The position numbers and the translations under genes are program-made. The notes beneath the pieces are model-generated. The model saw only the letters and a list, made by a program, of their open reading frames with translations. It was not told where the DNA came from and ran no database searches. From Paracoccaceae bacterium (GTDB taxonomy: Bacteria > Pseudomonadota > Alphaproteobacteria > Rhodobacterales > Rhodobacteraceae), in the NCBI GenBank assembly GCA_024636555.1, contig JAGXGW010000040.1, forward strand, positions 1 to 64,000: a stretch of DNA of 64,000 bases. Direction: 5' to 3'. Each line of letters begins with the position of its first letter. Positions within the stretch are counted from its first letter, which is position 1. Below are positions 35,684-44,254 of this stretch, one piece after another.

Positions 35684-37134
35684 CAGCTTTTCCTTTGTCC
35701 GACATGACGACCTGTCGTTTCGGGCCGGGGCAGGGCGGCATGGGCGTCGCGGATCGGCATGAGGCGGGCCAGCACGTCAGGCGATGCCGGGCAGGCACGG
35801 CCTGCTTTCATATCCACATGCAGCAGCATCTGCTCGATTGTTGCCACCGGCGCGCCGTCTCTCTCGATCCTGATGAACAGGTGCAGGCGTTTCTCATCGG
35901 CGGATAGCACCTGAATCGAACCTGTCAGACGGTCGCCCAGCTTGGCCTCGCCCAGATGCATGATATGGCTTTCGGCGCTATAATAGCTGTGCCCGCCTTC
36001 GACATAATCCAGTCCGGCACCGATGTGGCGCAAGAAGGCGTCGGTGGTCTCGGAGGAGGCAAAGAGGTAGCGGCTTTCGGTCATGTGGCCGTTGTAGTCG
36101 ATCCAGCCGGGCAGCACCTGCATATGCGCCATGACCATCGGGGCGCCTGCTGCGTCGGGTTGTACAAGCGTTTCGCGGCGGCGCGCATCATGCGCGTTCA
36201 GCACACGCCCCGCGCCCCAGTCGCGTTCTTTCAGCGTGCGCAGGAAGCCCACGAGGTTGCCGTCGCGGATGCGTTCCAGCTCGCGGATCGTATGATGACC
36301 GGATTGTGCATCGGATTGTCCCGCGATCAGATCGACAAGCTCGTCATTGAATTCCGGCACATCCATCAGCTTGGTCCATGGCCATGTCAGGCAGGGGCCG
36401 AACTGCGCCAGAAAGTGCTTCATGCCGGCCTCGCCGCCCGCGATACGATAGGTCTCGAACAGGCCCATCTGGCCCCAGCGCAGGCCAAAGCCCATGCGGA
36501 TCGCCTCGTCGATCTCCTCGGTGGTGGCGATGCCGTCCTTGACGAGCCAGAGCGCCTCGCGCCAGACGGCCTCAAGGAAACGGTCGGCGATATGGGCGTC
36601 GATCTCCTTGCGGACATGTAGGGGATACATGCCGATCCCGCGCAACGTTTCCTTGACGGATTCGATCAGTGCCGCATCGCTGGCGGGGCTGGGAACAACC
36701 TCGACAAGTGGCAGCAGATAGACGGGGTTGAACGGATGCGCGACAAAGATCGTGGCCGGATTGGTAGCGCCTTCCTGCAATTGCGAGGGTTTGTAGCCGG
36801 ATGTTGACGAGCCGATCGGCGTATCCGGCGCTGTCCGCTGTATTTCGGCGTAAACGCGGTGTTTCAGGTCAAGTTGCTCCGAGACGGATTCCTGAATGAA
36901 ATCGGCGTCCCGCACGGCATCGGCCAGACTGGTGGCATAGCTGAGCATGCCCATCTCCGGCATGGGCGTATCCGACAGGGCGGGCAGGGAGGCTTGGGCG
37001 TTGGAAAGGACAGCATCAACCTTGCGCGGGGCATCTGGATCGGGGTCAAAGACCGCGACGTCCCAGCCGTTGAGCAGAAAGCGCGCGGCCCAACCGCCGC
37101 CGATGACGCCGCCGCCGATGATTGCTGCCTTCAT
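35683..37134 (-). CDS. L-carnitine dehydrogenase fused to a thioesterase domain
   Basis: 483 residues. Residues 1-320 are a 3-hydroxyacyl-CoA dehydrogenase-like NAD enzyme: Rossmann IGGGVIGGGWAARFLLNG, SSTSGYKPSQL and HPFNPVYLLPLVEVV. Residues about 330-470 are a hot-dog thioesterase (VLPGWIDYNGHMTESRY, then HSYYSAESHIMHLGEAKLGD). This fusion is known for bacterial carnitine degradation, where the first domain makes 3-dehydrocarnitine and the second probably hydrolyses betainyl-CoA. It overlaps the BKACE gene by 4 nt. Confidence 0.9.
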   Translation of the reverse strand: MKAAIIGGGVIGGGWAARFLLNGWDVAVFDPDPDAPRKVDAVLSNAQASLPALSDTPMPEMGMLSYATSLADAVRDADFIQESVSEQLDLKHRVYAEIQRTAPDTPIGSSTSGYKPSQLQEGATNPATIFVAHPFNPVYLLPLVEVVPSPASDAALIESVKETLRGIGMYPLHVRKEIDAHIADRFLEAVWREALWLVKDGIATTEEIDEAIRMGFGLRWGQMGLFETYRIAGGEAGMKHFLAQFGPCLTWPWTKLMDVPEFNDELVDLIAGQSDAQSGHHTIRELERIRDGNLVGFLRTLKERDWGAGRVLNAHDARRRETLVQPDAAGAPMVMAHMQVLPGWIDYNGHMTESRYLFASSETTDAFLRHIGAGLDYVEGGHSYYSAESHIMHLGEAKLGDRLTGSIQVLSADEKRLHLFIRIERDGAPVATIEQMLLHVDMKAGRACPASPDVLARLMPIRDAHAALPRPETTGRHVGQRKS

Positions 37135-38039
37135 AGCGGTGCCCTCTTGTCCAGTTGCAGACGCTTGCGCACAGCTTCGGGGCCGATCACCTTTGCGCCC
37201 ATGCTCTCGATGATGGTCACGGCGCGCTCGACCAGTTGCGCGTTCGTGGCAAGCACGCCTTTCTCGAGGTAAAGGTTATCCTCCAGCCCCACGCGGACAT
37301 TGCCACCCGCCAGAACAGAGGCCGCGACATAGGGCATCTCGTGCCGCCCCAGTGCGAATGCGGACCAGTGCCAGTCAGCAGGCACATTGTTGACCATCGC
37401 CATCAGCGTGTCGAGATCATCCGGCGCGCCCCATGGCACGCCCATGCATAGTTGCACGAGAACCGGCGCGGGGATGATGCCCTCCTCGACCAGCTTTTTG
37501 GCAAACCACAGATGACCGGTATCTAAGGCCTCGATCTCGATCCGCACGCCTGCATCGGTCATGCGCTGTGCCATGTCGCGCAGCATGCCGGGGGTGTTGA
37601 CCATGACATAATCGGCCTCGGCGAAATTCATCGTGCCGCAATCCAGCGTGCAGATTTCCGGACGGCAATCGACAACATGCTGCACACGTTCCGCAGCCCC
37701 CGCCATGTCGGAGCGTTGCGACATCCGGTTCATCGCTTCGGTGCCGTCGAACATCATGTCGCCGCCCATGCCAGCGGTCAGGTTCAGCACCACATCGATA
37801 TCGGCATCGCGAATGCGTTCCGTCACCTCGCGGTAGAGCGCCGGATCGCGGGAGGGCGCGCCGGTTTCGGGATCGCGGACATGGCAATGCACCACGGCCG
37901 CTCCGGCCTTTGCCGCGTCGATGGCGGATTCGGCGATGGCTTGCGGCGAGCGTGGCACATGGGGCGAGGCGTCCTGCGTCCCGCCGGAGCCGGTGACGGC
38001 ACAGGTGATGAAAACCTCGCGGTTCATGGTGAGTGGCAT
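37131..38039 (-). CDS. BKACE-family beta-keto acid cleavage enzyme (3-dehydrocarnitine cleavage)
   Basis: 302 residues of the DUF849/BKACE family, Zn-dependent enzymes that condense a beta-keto acid with acetyl-CoA and split it into acetoacetate and a new acyl-CoA. The metal-binding HCHVRDP lies at about residue 50 and the substrate-binding TLDCGTMNF and VQLCMGVPWGAP regions follow. With carnitine dehydrogenase next to it, the product expected is betainyl-CoA. It is the promoter-proximal gene of the catabolic operon. Confidence 0.88.
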   Translation of the reverse strand: MPLTMNREVFITCAVTGSGGTQDASPHVPRSPQAIAESAIDAAKAGAAVVHCHVRDPETGAPSRDPALYREVTERIRDADIDVVLNLTAGMGGDMMFDGTEAMNRMSQRSDMAGAAERVQHVVDCRPEICTLDCGTMNFAEADYVMVNTPGMLRDMAQRMTDAGVRIEIEALDTGHLWFAKKLVEEGIIPAPVLVQLCMGVPWGAPDDLDTLMAMVNNVPADWHWSAFALGRHEMPYVAASVLAGGNVRVGLEDNLYLEKGVLATNAQLVERAVTIIESMGAKVIGPEAVRKRLQLDKRAPL

Positions 38040-38103
38040 GATTGTCTCCCTTGGTTGGCTGCAGGCTAACAGGCTTGCACCGCCAGCATTGGCGATTTAC
38101 GAA
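38040..38103. promoter_or_regulatory. Divergent promoter region between catabolic operon and regulator
   Basis: Only 64 bp separate the BKACE start from the regulator start. It contains CGCCAGCATTGGCG (38081-38094), a 5-bp inverted repeat that may be part of an operator. Confidence 0.4.
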
Positions 38104-39096
38104 ATGAAGATGGCAAAATACGAAACCGTCTTTGCGCAATCCGATGCGCCGCTGGAGATCGCGGTGCTTGTGCTGCCGCGCGCCTCGATCCTCGAGGTGG
38201 CCTCGGTACTTGACCCGCTACGCAACGCCAACCGGCATCTGGGACGGGAGGGGTTTCGCTGGCGGATCGTCTCACCTGACGGCGCGGCGGTGCCGCTTAC
38301 CTGCGGGATCGAACTTTCCGCATGCGGGGCGTTGGCGGCGGCGGAGGGGGCCGATGTGCTGATCGTGATCGCGGGCTACAACCAGTCCGAGATTGCGACG
38401 CGGCCCCTGATTGCAGGCATCCGGCGCTGTGCCGGACGGTTTCGTATGGTTGGGGCTGTGGATGCGGGGCCTTGGGTGTTGGCCCGCGCCGGTCTGCTGG
38501 ACGGGCACCGCGCCACAGTGCATTGGGAAGACCTTGAGGATTTCGCACAGGCCCATCCGGCTGTTGACGTTGTGCCGGACCGTTTCGTCATCTCGCGCAA
38601 CCGTTTCACCGCCGGAGGGGCCTCTCCCGCGGCGGATCTGATGCTGCATCTGATCGGCGCGCGCTGTGGCGCGGCGGTGGCGGGGCAGGTGGCGGCCTCG
38701 TTCCAATACGAAGCGCAGGTTGATGGCGCGCGCCCGCAACGGCCCGGTATTTTGCCGCCTGCCAACGATCCGCGTCTGGCCGCTGCCTTGCAGATCATGG
38801 GCGCGCATCTGGAAGACCCTTTGCCGCTGGAGTCGATTGCCCGCGCGCAAGGGCTTGGCTTGCGCCGGATGGAGCAGTTGTTTCAGGGCGAGTTGGGGCA
38901 GGGGCCTGCGGCGGCTTATCTGGAATTGCGGCTGCAAGCGGCGCGGCGGATGATGGTGGATACGCGCCATACCGTGCAGGAGGTTGCCTTGCGCTGTGGT
39001 TTCATCGACCCGACCAGTTTTTCACGCGCGTTCCGGCGGCGTTTCGGCGCGCCACCCGGCCGGATCAGGGGCGGCTTGGCACAGTCCAAGGTCTGA
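38104..39096 (+). CDS. GlxA-family AraC-type regulator (CdhR-like)
   Basis: 330 residues from ATG 38104 (MKMAKYETVFAQSD); the ORF-track start at 37921 lies inside the BKACE gene. The N-terminal 180 residues are a DJ-1/PfpI-like (GATase1-like) domain, IAVLVLPRASILEVASVLDP. The C-terminal HTH_18 domain reads ESIARAQGLGLRRMEQLF and EVALRCGFIDPTSFSRAFRR. Regulators of this type (CdhR, GbdR) activate carnitine and betaine catabolic genes. Divergent orientation supports control of the adjacent operon. Confidence 0.9.
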   Translation: MKMAKYETVFAQSDAPLEIAVLVLPRASILEVASVLDPLRNANRHLGREGFRWRIVSPDGAAVPLTCGIELSACGALAAAEGADVLIVIAGYNQSEIATRPLIAGIRRCAGRFRMVGAVDAGPWVLARAGLLDGHRATVHWEDLEDFAQAHPAVDVVPDRFVISRNRFTAGGASPAADLMLHLIGARCGAAVAGQVAASFQYEAQVDGARPQRPGILPPANDPRLAAALQIMGAHLEDPLPLESIARAQGLGLRRMEQLFQGELGQGPAAAYLELRLQAARRMMVDTRHTVQEVALRCGFIDPTSFSRAFRRRFGAPPGRIRGGLAQSKV

Positions 39097-39099
39097 GAG

Positions 39100-40641
39100 T
39101 TACCGGACGCGGGGCAGATCCACCTCGATTAGTCTGGGGCCGGGGCCTGTGGGGTCCACCGTGTCATGCGTGGCACGGGTATAAGGCAGGCCGCAGGCGC
39201 GGGCGAAAGCCTCGAAATCCGGCGGGCGCGGGGTGCAGCCCAGCACCTCGGAGCCAGCGGCGCGCATCGCCTCGGCAATCTCGCCAAAGCCGTGGTTGTT
39301 GAAGACGATAAAGGTAATATCGAGATTTTCCTCGGCAGCGGTGAGCAGTTCGCCCGGCGCGAACATCAGCCCGCCATCCCCGATCAGGCACAAGATCCGC
39401 GCCCGTGGTGCAGCAAGTGCAGCCCCGACGGCGGCACCTGTCGCATATCCCAGCGCGCCGTATCCGGTGGCAGCGTTGAACCATCCGCCCGCGCGGTCAT
39501 GATCGTAATAGAGGTTGCCCGCATAGACGATCTGCGTGGAATCGCCCACCATGATGGCATCGGGGCAGGCATCCCGCAGACGCTCCAGCAGCGCGACTTC
39601 GGCCGCGTATCCCGCTGGCAGGGCGGCGCGCGCGGCGTGCCGTGTCGCATGGGCGCGGTCTGGGCCATCGGTGGCAGGGCCGTCGCGGGACAGCAACGGC
39701 ATAATCGTCGCGACATCGCCTTGCAGGGTCAGCGCGGCGGGGTGCCGGTTGAGTTGTGCCCCGTCGATATCCACGCGGATCATACCGCGCGTCGGAGGAA
39801 AGTCACCGTCTGCGTACATGTCGCAATCGGTTGGCCCCAGTTCGGAGCCGAGCACGATCAGCGGGTCGGCGCTGCGGATGAGATCGCGCACAGGCGCAAG
39901 GCTGGGGGAGGCGGGGACGACCATCGGATGGTCATGCATCAGCCCCCGCGCATTTGTGGTCAGGATCACGGGCGCGCCAAGGCGTTCCGCAAGGGCTTGC
40001 AAGGCCGGGCCGGAACGACGGCATCCACCTCCCGCAAGAATGACGGGGGCGGTTGCCGTGTTCAGCAGGTAGTTGGCTTGTTCTATTCCGGCTGGTCCCG
40101 CATCCTTTCCTTCGGACAAGGCCACGAAAGGTGGGGCCTCTGCTGCCATCAGGTCAAGCGGGATCTGGATGTGCACGGGTGTGCCGCGTCCTGTGGTCAA
40201 TGCGCGCTCTGCCTGTTGGATTAGCGTGGGCAGTTCTTCTGGCTGATCCAGATGGAAGGCCGGACCCAGCGCGGCGGTCAGGCTCAGCTGGTCGGGCAAT
40301 TCGTGCAGGTAGCCAAGCCCCTTGCCCAGAGTGTCGCGCCGGTTGACGCCGGAGATGACGAGCATCGGCACGGAATCGGCACGAGCTTGCGCCATCGGGG
40401 TCAGGATATTGGTCAGCCCCGGTCCGGTGATCACAAGCGCCACACCGAAGCGGCCCGAGACACGCGCATAACCATCGGCCATGAATCCTGCTCCTGTCTC
40501 GTTCCGGGGGGTGATATGGCGGATGCCGGACTCTGGCAGTGCGCGGTAAAGCTGGATTGTATGCACGCCGGGGATGCCGAAGATGACATCCACGCCCATA
40601 GATTTCAGCCAGCCGACAAGTTGTTGCGCGACAGTGGTCAT
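39100..40641 (-). CDS. TPP-dependent 2-keto acid decarboxylase, AruI-like
   Basis: 513 residues from ATG 40641 (ATGA overlap with the aminotransferase stop). TPP-enzyme architecture: catalytic Glu in PRNETGAGFMADGYAR and the IGDGGLMFA...VFNNHGFG TPP-Mg motif. No clear FAD-type insertion like PoxB. Its partner aminotransferase and guanidino-hydrolase neighbours suggest 5-guanidino-2-oxopentanoate decarboxylase (AruI), which makes 4-guanidinobutanal in arginine transamination. An acetolactate synthase-like activity cannot be ruled out. Confidence 0.75.
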   Translation of the reverse strand: MTTVAQQLVGWLKSMGVDVIFGIPGVHTIQLYRALPESGIRHITPRNETGAGFMADGYARVSGRFGVALVITGPGLTNILTPMAQARADSVPMLVISGVNRRDTLGKGLGYLHELPDQLSLTAALGPAFHLDQPEELPTLIQQAERALTTGRGTPVHIQIPLDLMAAEAPPFVALSEGKDAGPAGIEQANYLLNTATAPVILAGGGCRRSGPALQALAERLGAPVILTTNARGLMHDHPMVVPASPSLAPVRDLIRSADPLIVLGSELGPTDCDMYADGDFPPTRGMIRVDIDGAQLNRHPAALTLQGDVATIMPLLSRDGPATDGPDRAHATRHAARAALPAGYAAEVALLERLRDACPDAIMVGDSTQIVYAGNLYYDHDRAGGWFNAATGYGALGYATGAAVGAALAAPRARILCLIGDGGLMFAPGELLTAAEENLDITFIVFNNHGFGEIAEAMRAAGSEVLGCTPRPPDFEAFARACGLPYTRATHDTVDPTGPGPRLIEVDLPRVR

Positions 40642-41816
40642 CCCTGCCACGCTTTCGCGAAATCCGTGATCCGGTCACAGGCTTTGACGGTATCTGCATC
40701 GCTGGCATTAAGCGCGAGGCGCAACCAGCCTTCCAGCCCTGCGCCGAAAGAGGCACCGGGCATCACGGCAACGCCGGTCGCCTCCAGCAGCGCGAGGGCG
40801 AAACGCTGGGAGTCGGTGCAAAGCGCGCGGATATCGAGCAAGGCGAACATCCCCGCCTCGGGGCGATGGACATGCAGACCCGCCACGCCATCAAGCGCAT
40901 CATGGATAAGGGCAGCGCGCTGCGTCATGCGTGCAGCCATCGCATGCGCCACGTCCGGCGGGCTGGAGAGGGCTGCGGCAGTCATATCGGCAATAAAGGG
41001 TTGCGAGCCGAACAACATGGTTTCCGACAAAGGCAGAGCATGGGTACAGAATGCGGCTGACGCGCAGAGCCAGCCGGAACGGAAGCCGGGGGCGGCGTGG
41101 GATTTGGAGATCGAGGCGGCGGTGATCACCCGCGCCTCATGGGCCGGGTTTGCCAGGGCCGAGGTGAAAACGGCGCTGCCATGCGTCAGATCGCCATAAA
41201 CCTCGTCCGAGATGACCCACAGATCATGCGCCTCGGCCACAGCGCAGATCGCATCCAGATCGGCGGGGCGCAGGATCGCTCCGGTTGGGTTATGCGGTGT
41301 ATTGAGCAGGATGGCGCGGGTTGCAGGAGTGATCTTTGCCTCGATATCGGCGGCTTGCAGGCGGAATCCATGCTGGGGCAGCAAGGTGACGGGAACAGGT
41401 GCGGCCCCCGAGGCGCGGATCAGCCCCTCATAGGTGGCATACATCGGGTCGCCCACGATCACCTCGAAGCCCGGTTCGCACAGCGCCATGAAGGTCAGAT
41501 AAAGCGAGGTTTGTGTGCCCGGCAGGCAAAGAAAACGGTCGGTTCCGATCGTCCGCCCGGTCAGGGTGCTGTATTTGGCGGCCAGTGCCTGCAACAATTG
41601 TGGCTCGCCGCGTCCATTGGAATAGCCTGTTCGTCCTGCGGCCATGGCCTGCGTCGCGGTCCGGATCAGGCTGTCGGAGGTGGCGACATCCGGCTCCCCG
41701 ATGGTGAGATTGATCACCTCTTGCCCCGTCTGTCTGCGGCGGTTGGCAGCGGCGCTGAGTATCCATTTGTCCGAACCCAGCCCTGCAAGGCGACTAGTGA
41801 CAGGGGCGTATTGCAT
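40638..41816 (-). CDS. Class I/II aminotransferase, AruH-like
   Basis: 392 residues, PLP fold type I. INLTIGEPDVAT and LNTPHNPTGA are present, and the PLP lysine is in ASISKSHAAPGFRSGW with the distal Arg in the C-terminal WLRLALNA region. Together with the AruI-like enzyme it fits the arginine:pyruvate transaminase route. It is 4 bp after the TetR gene and overlaps aruI. Confidence 0.78.
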   Translation of the reverse strand: MQYAPVTSRLAGLGSDKWILSAAANRRRQTGQEVINLTIGEPDVATSDSLIRTATQAMAAGRTGYSNGRGEPQLLQALAAKYSTLTGRTIGTDRFLCLPGTQTSLYLTFMALCEPGFEVIVGDPMYATYEGLIRASGAAPVPVTLLPQHGFRLQAADIEAKITPATRAILLNTPHNPTGAILRPADLDAICAVAEAHDLWVISDEVYGDLTHGSAVFTSALANPAHEARVITAASISKSHAAPGFRSGWLCASAAFCTHALPLSETMLFGSQPFIADMTAAALSSPPDVAHAMAARMTQRAALIHDALDGVAGLHVHRPEAGMFALLDIRALCTDSQRFALALLEATGVAVMPGASFGAGLEGWLRLALNASDADTVKACDRITDFAKAWQG

Positions 41817-41819
41817 GGC

Positions 41820-42449
41820 TTACTCCGGAAATTTGAGATCGAGCAGGCTTTCAAAAGCCTTCGTCGCGATGGATGTCATATCGTCTTTGGCAAAGTGGTC
41901 GGGCAGCAACGAGGCCTCGATCCATAACCCGTCCAGCAAGGCATTGCCCGCAATGGCAAGGCGGCGCGTTGTGGCGGGGTCGGCAGGTTTTCCCGCAGCT
42001 TGCAGGGCTGCCGCGATCATCTGTTCGAGCCGGTCGCGGAATGCAAGGTATGTCGTCTCGTGCACCGCGCGCATCGCACTGTCACGCGGCACCAGTTGCA
42101 TGGACGCGGCCCAAAGGGACATTGCGCGCGGATCGACGACGGGCGGGGTGACGGCATTGGCCACGAAACCGGCAAGGCGCGCCAAGGCATCGGCTGGCAA
42201 TTCGTCCAGCCGGGCGGCGCTCGCCGCAGTCAGGCTGGACATCAGGGTTTCATGCGCTGCGGCGATCAGGTCTTCTTTGGTGGCAAAATAATGCCGGATC
42301 AGGCCTTGCGTCACGCCCGCCCTGAGCGCGATGGCACGCACGGTCGCAGCTTGTGGCCCGCCTTCGGCGATGCAGTCCAGCGTTGCCGCGATCAGCGCGG
42401 CGCGGCGGGCCTCCTCCCCCTCGCGTTTATAGGCGCGCCGGGACGTCAT
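41820..42449 (-). CDS. TetR-family regulator (BetI-like pattern)
   Basis: 209 residues from ATG 42449, which forms an ATGA overlap with the DDAH-like gene; the ORF-track start at 42503 lies within that gene. The N-terminal HTH is TVRAIALRAGVTQGLIRHYFATKEDL. The C-terminal ligand-binding domain resembles the BetI group. It probably controls this locus; the palindrome at 43337-43352 in the divergent promoter region is a candidate operator. Confidence 0.88.
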   Translation of the reverse strand: MTSRRAYKREGEEARRAALIAATLDCIAEGGPQAATVRAIALRAGVTQGLIRHYFATKEDLIAAAHETLMSSLTAASAARLDELPADALARLAGFVANAVTPPVVDPRAMSLWAASMQLVPRDSAMRAVHETTYLAFRDRLEQMIAAALQAAGKPADPATTRRLAIAGNALLDGLWIEASLLPDHFAKDDMTSIATKAFESLLDLKFPE

Positions 42450-43324
42450 GCGCGCAGCACGGGCCGGGTGAGGCAGGTCGGCCCGCCTTCGCAAGCGATG
42501 CACAACGCGTCACCTTCAAAGACCTGCACGGTGCAACCGGCCTTCTCCATCAATGCGCGGGTTTGCGGGAAACCGTCCACCATCACCACATCGCGGGGGC
42601 CGAGCGCGAGCACGTTGAGGCTGAGGCCACCGGAGGCCAGAAATTCGTCTTCTGGCGCGTGCAGCAAGGTCCAGCCGCGCGCTGTCATCTCGGCCCAAAG
42701 CGCATAGGGCAGCAGGGGCGCATGGATCAGCGCGATATCGGGGCCAAGCGGCGAGACGAGCGACATCAGATGCAGGCAGGCCTCCGGGCCGGTCCACCAC
42801 GGCAGGTCATAGGCCTGCACGGTAATGCCATGCGGACGCAGAATTTCTGTCAGTTGGACAATGCCTGCCTGATTGGTGCGCGCGCCCCGACCCACGGCCA
42901 GAACCTGCGGGTCCATCCAGAAGCAATCGCCGGATTCGACAGTGGCCTCTCCTGTCAGCTGGTCGATCACCGGCACATCCAGCGCTTTGTAGAAAGCGGC
43001 ATGCAGATCAGGCTCTGGCCGACGCAGCTTTTTGCCCATCCTCAGGATGACCGCGCCATGGCGGGTCACGAAAGACGGGTCTTGCACGAACATCGCATCC
43101 GACAAGCCGTCATCACTGGAGGGCAACCAGTGGATTTCCGCGCCGCTGTCCTGAACGATCTTCGCCAGTGCGGCATGTTGTGTCTCGGCGCGGGCGGGAT
43201 CAAAGCCCGCTCCGTAATGCCAGTCTTTCGGGTCGGCCTGCGCCATGGCGGCACCGGGGGCGCGCATGATGACGTGGGCAAGGGGTTTAGAGCGGTCTTC
43301 GGCACCAAAGCGCATGATGTTCAC
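42446..43324 (-). CDS. Dimethylarginine dimethylaminohydrolase/arginine deiminase-like enzyme
   Basis: 292 residues of the guanidine-modifying superfamily. Visible are DAMFVQDPSFVTRHGAVILR (substrate Asp/guanidine-binding), GDCFWMDPQVLAVGRGARTN, the catalytic His region EACLHLMSLVSPLG and the C-terminal catalytic Cys in GGPTCLTRPVL. DDAH would hydrolyse mono- or dimethylarginine to citrulline and methylamines. Citrulline-forming activity on arginine is an alternative. The start may be GTG 43324 or ATG 43315; a TATAAT-like box lies just upstream of the former. Confidence 0.82.
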   Translation of the reverse strand: MNIMRFGAEDRSKPLAHVIMRAPGAAMAQADPKDWHYGAGFDPARAETQHAALAKIVQDSGAEIHWLPSSDDGLSDAMFVQDPSFVTRHGAVILRMGKKLRRPEPDLHAAFYKALDVPVIDQLTGEATVESGDCFWMDPQVLAVGRGARTNQAGIVQLTEILRPHGITVQAYDLPWWTGPEACLHLMSLVSPLGPDIALIHAPLLPYALWAEMTARGWTLLHAPEDEFLASGGLSLNVLALGPRDVVMVDGFPQTRALMEKAGCTVQVFEGDALCIACEGGPTCLTRPVLRA

Positions 43325-43334
43325 GATCTGCTTA

Positions 43335-43354
43335 AATTATACACTTGCATAATT
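43335..43354. promoter_or_regulatory. Palindromic operator candidate in the divergent promoter region
   Basis: TTATACACTTGCATAA (43337-43352) has the symmetry TTATNCA-N2-TGNATAA. It is flanked by AA/TT to AATTAT...ATAATT. It overlaps the TATAAT-like -10 of the DDAH-side promoter and suits a TetR dimer. Confidence 0.5.
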
Positions 43355-43464
43355 GCGAGGTTTTTGGCCAGATACAACTCCTAATATGTCGCAGCGCCAA
43401 TCGGGTGCCGCGCAACGATCAAGAGGTGCCGCCAGCGCCCGGATGCTCAACAGAGGAGAAGATC

Positions 43465-44238
43465 ATGACAATGAAGACACTGGCCCTTGCGGCAACAACA
43501 GCCCTCATCGCAGCGGGGGGTATGGCGCAGGCCGATACGGTGCGCATCGGGATCGCCGCCGAACCCTATCCGCCTTTCACCTCGCCCGATGCCGCAGGCA
43601 ACTGGGTTGGCTGGGAGGTCGAGATCATCGAGGCTGTCTGCGTGGCAGCTGAGCTTGATTGCGAACTGACTCCGACCGCGTGGGACGGGATTATCCCCGC
43701 GCTCTTGTCGGGCCGCATTGACGCGATTATGACGTCGATGTCGATCACGGCGGACCGGATGGAGACGATCGACTTTTCCGATCCCTATTACAACACGCCG
43801 ACAGTGATCGTCGGGCAGCGCGACATTGAAATGGATGCCAGCCCGGAGAGCCTGGCCGGTAAGGTTCTGGGTGTGCAGGTCTCGACTATCCACCAGACCT
43901 ATGCCCAGACCTATTTCGAGGCCGAAACCGAGTTGCGGACCTATCAGACACAGGATGAAGCCAATCAGGATCTCGCCGCAGGCCGGATTGACGCGACACA
44001 GGCCGACAGCCTTGCGATGGATGATTTCCTTGCATCCGAGGCCGGTCAGTGCTGCGAGGTCAAGGGCGCGGTAGCCCATGACGAGGCCATCCTTGGATCG
44101 GGTGTCGGGGCCGGTGTCCGCAAGGGCGAGGATGATCTGCGCGAGGCGCTCAATCGCGGTATCGCCACGATCCTTGAGGATGGCACCTATGAAGAGATCA
44201 CGGAGCGTTATTTTGCCACCTCGATCTACGGCAACTGA
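43465..44238 (+). CDS. Polar amino-acid ABC transporter substrate-binding protein
   Basis: 257 residues from ATG 43465 (AGAGGAG six bases upstream). Signal peptide LALAATTALIAAGGMAQA. The mature domain has the lysine/arginine/ornithine-binding pattern: VRIGIAAEPYPPFTSPD, WDGIIPALLSGRIDAIMTSM, SITADRMETIDFSDPYY and GVGAGVRKGEDDL. By context it imports arginine or methylarginine. It diverges from the DDAH/aru genes. Confidence 0.92.
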   Translation: MTMKTLALAATTALIAAGGMAQADTVRIGIAAEPYPPFTSPDAAGNWVGWEVEIIEAVCVAAELDCELTPTAWDGIIPALLSGRIDAIMTSMSITADRMETIDFSDPYYNTPTVIVGQRDIEMDASPESLAGKVLGVQVSTIHQTYAQTYFEAETELRTYQTQDEANQDLAAGRIDATQADSLAMDDFLASEAGQCCEVKGAVAHDEAILGSGVGAGVRKGEDDLREALNRGIATILEDGTYEEITERYFATSIYGN

Positions 44239-44254
44239 GCCCGGTCTTTAACGG

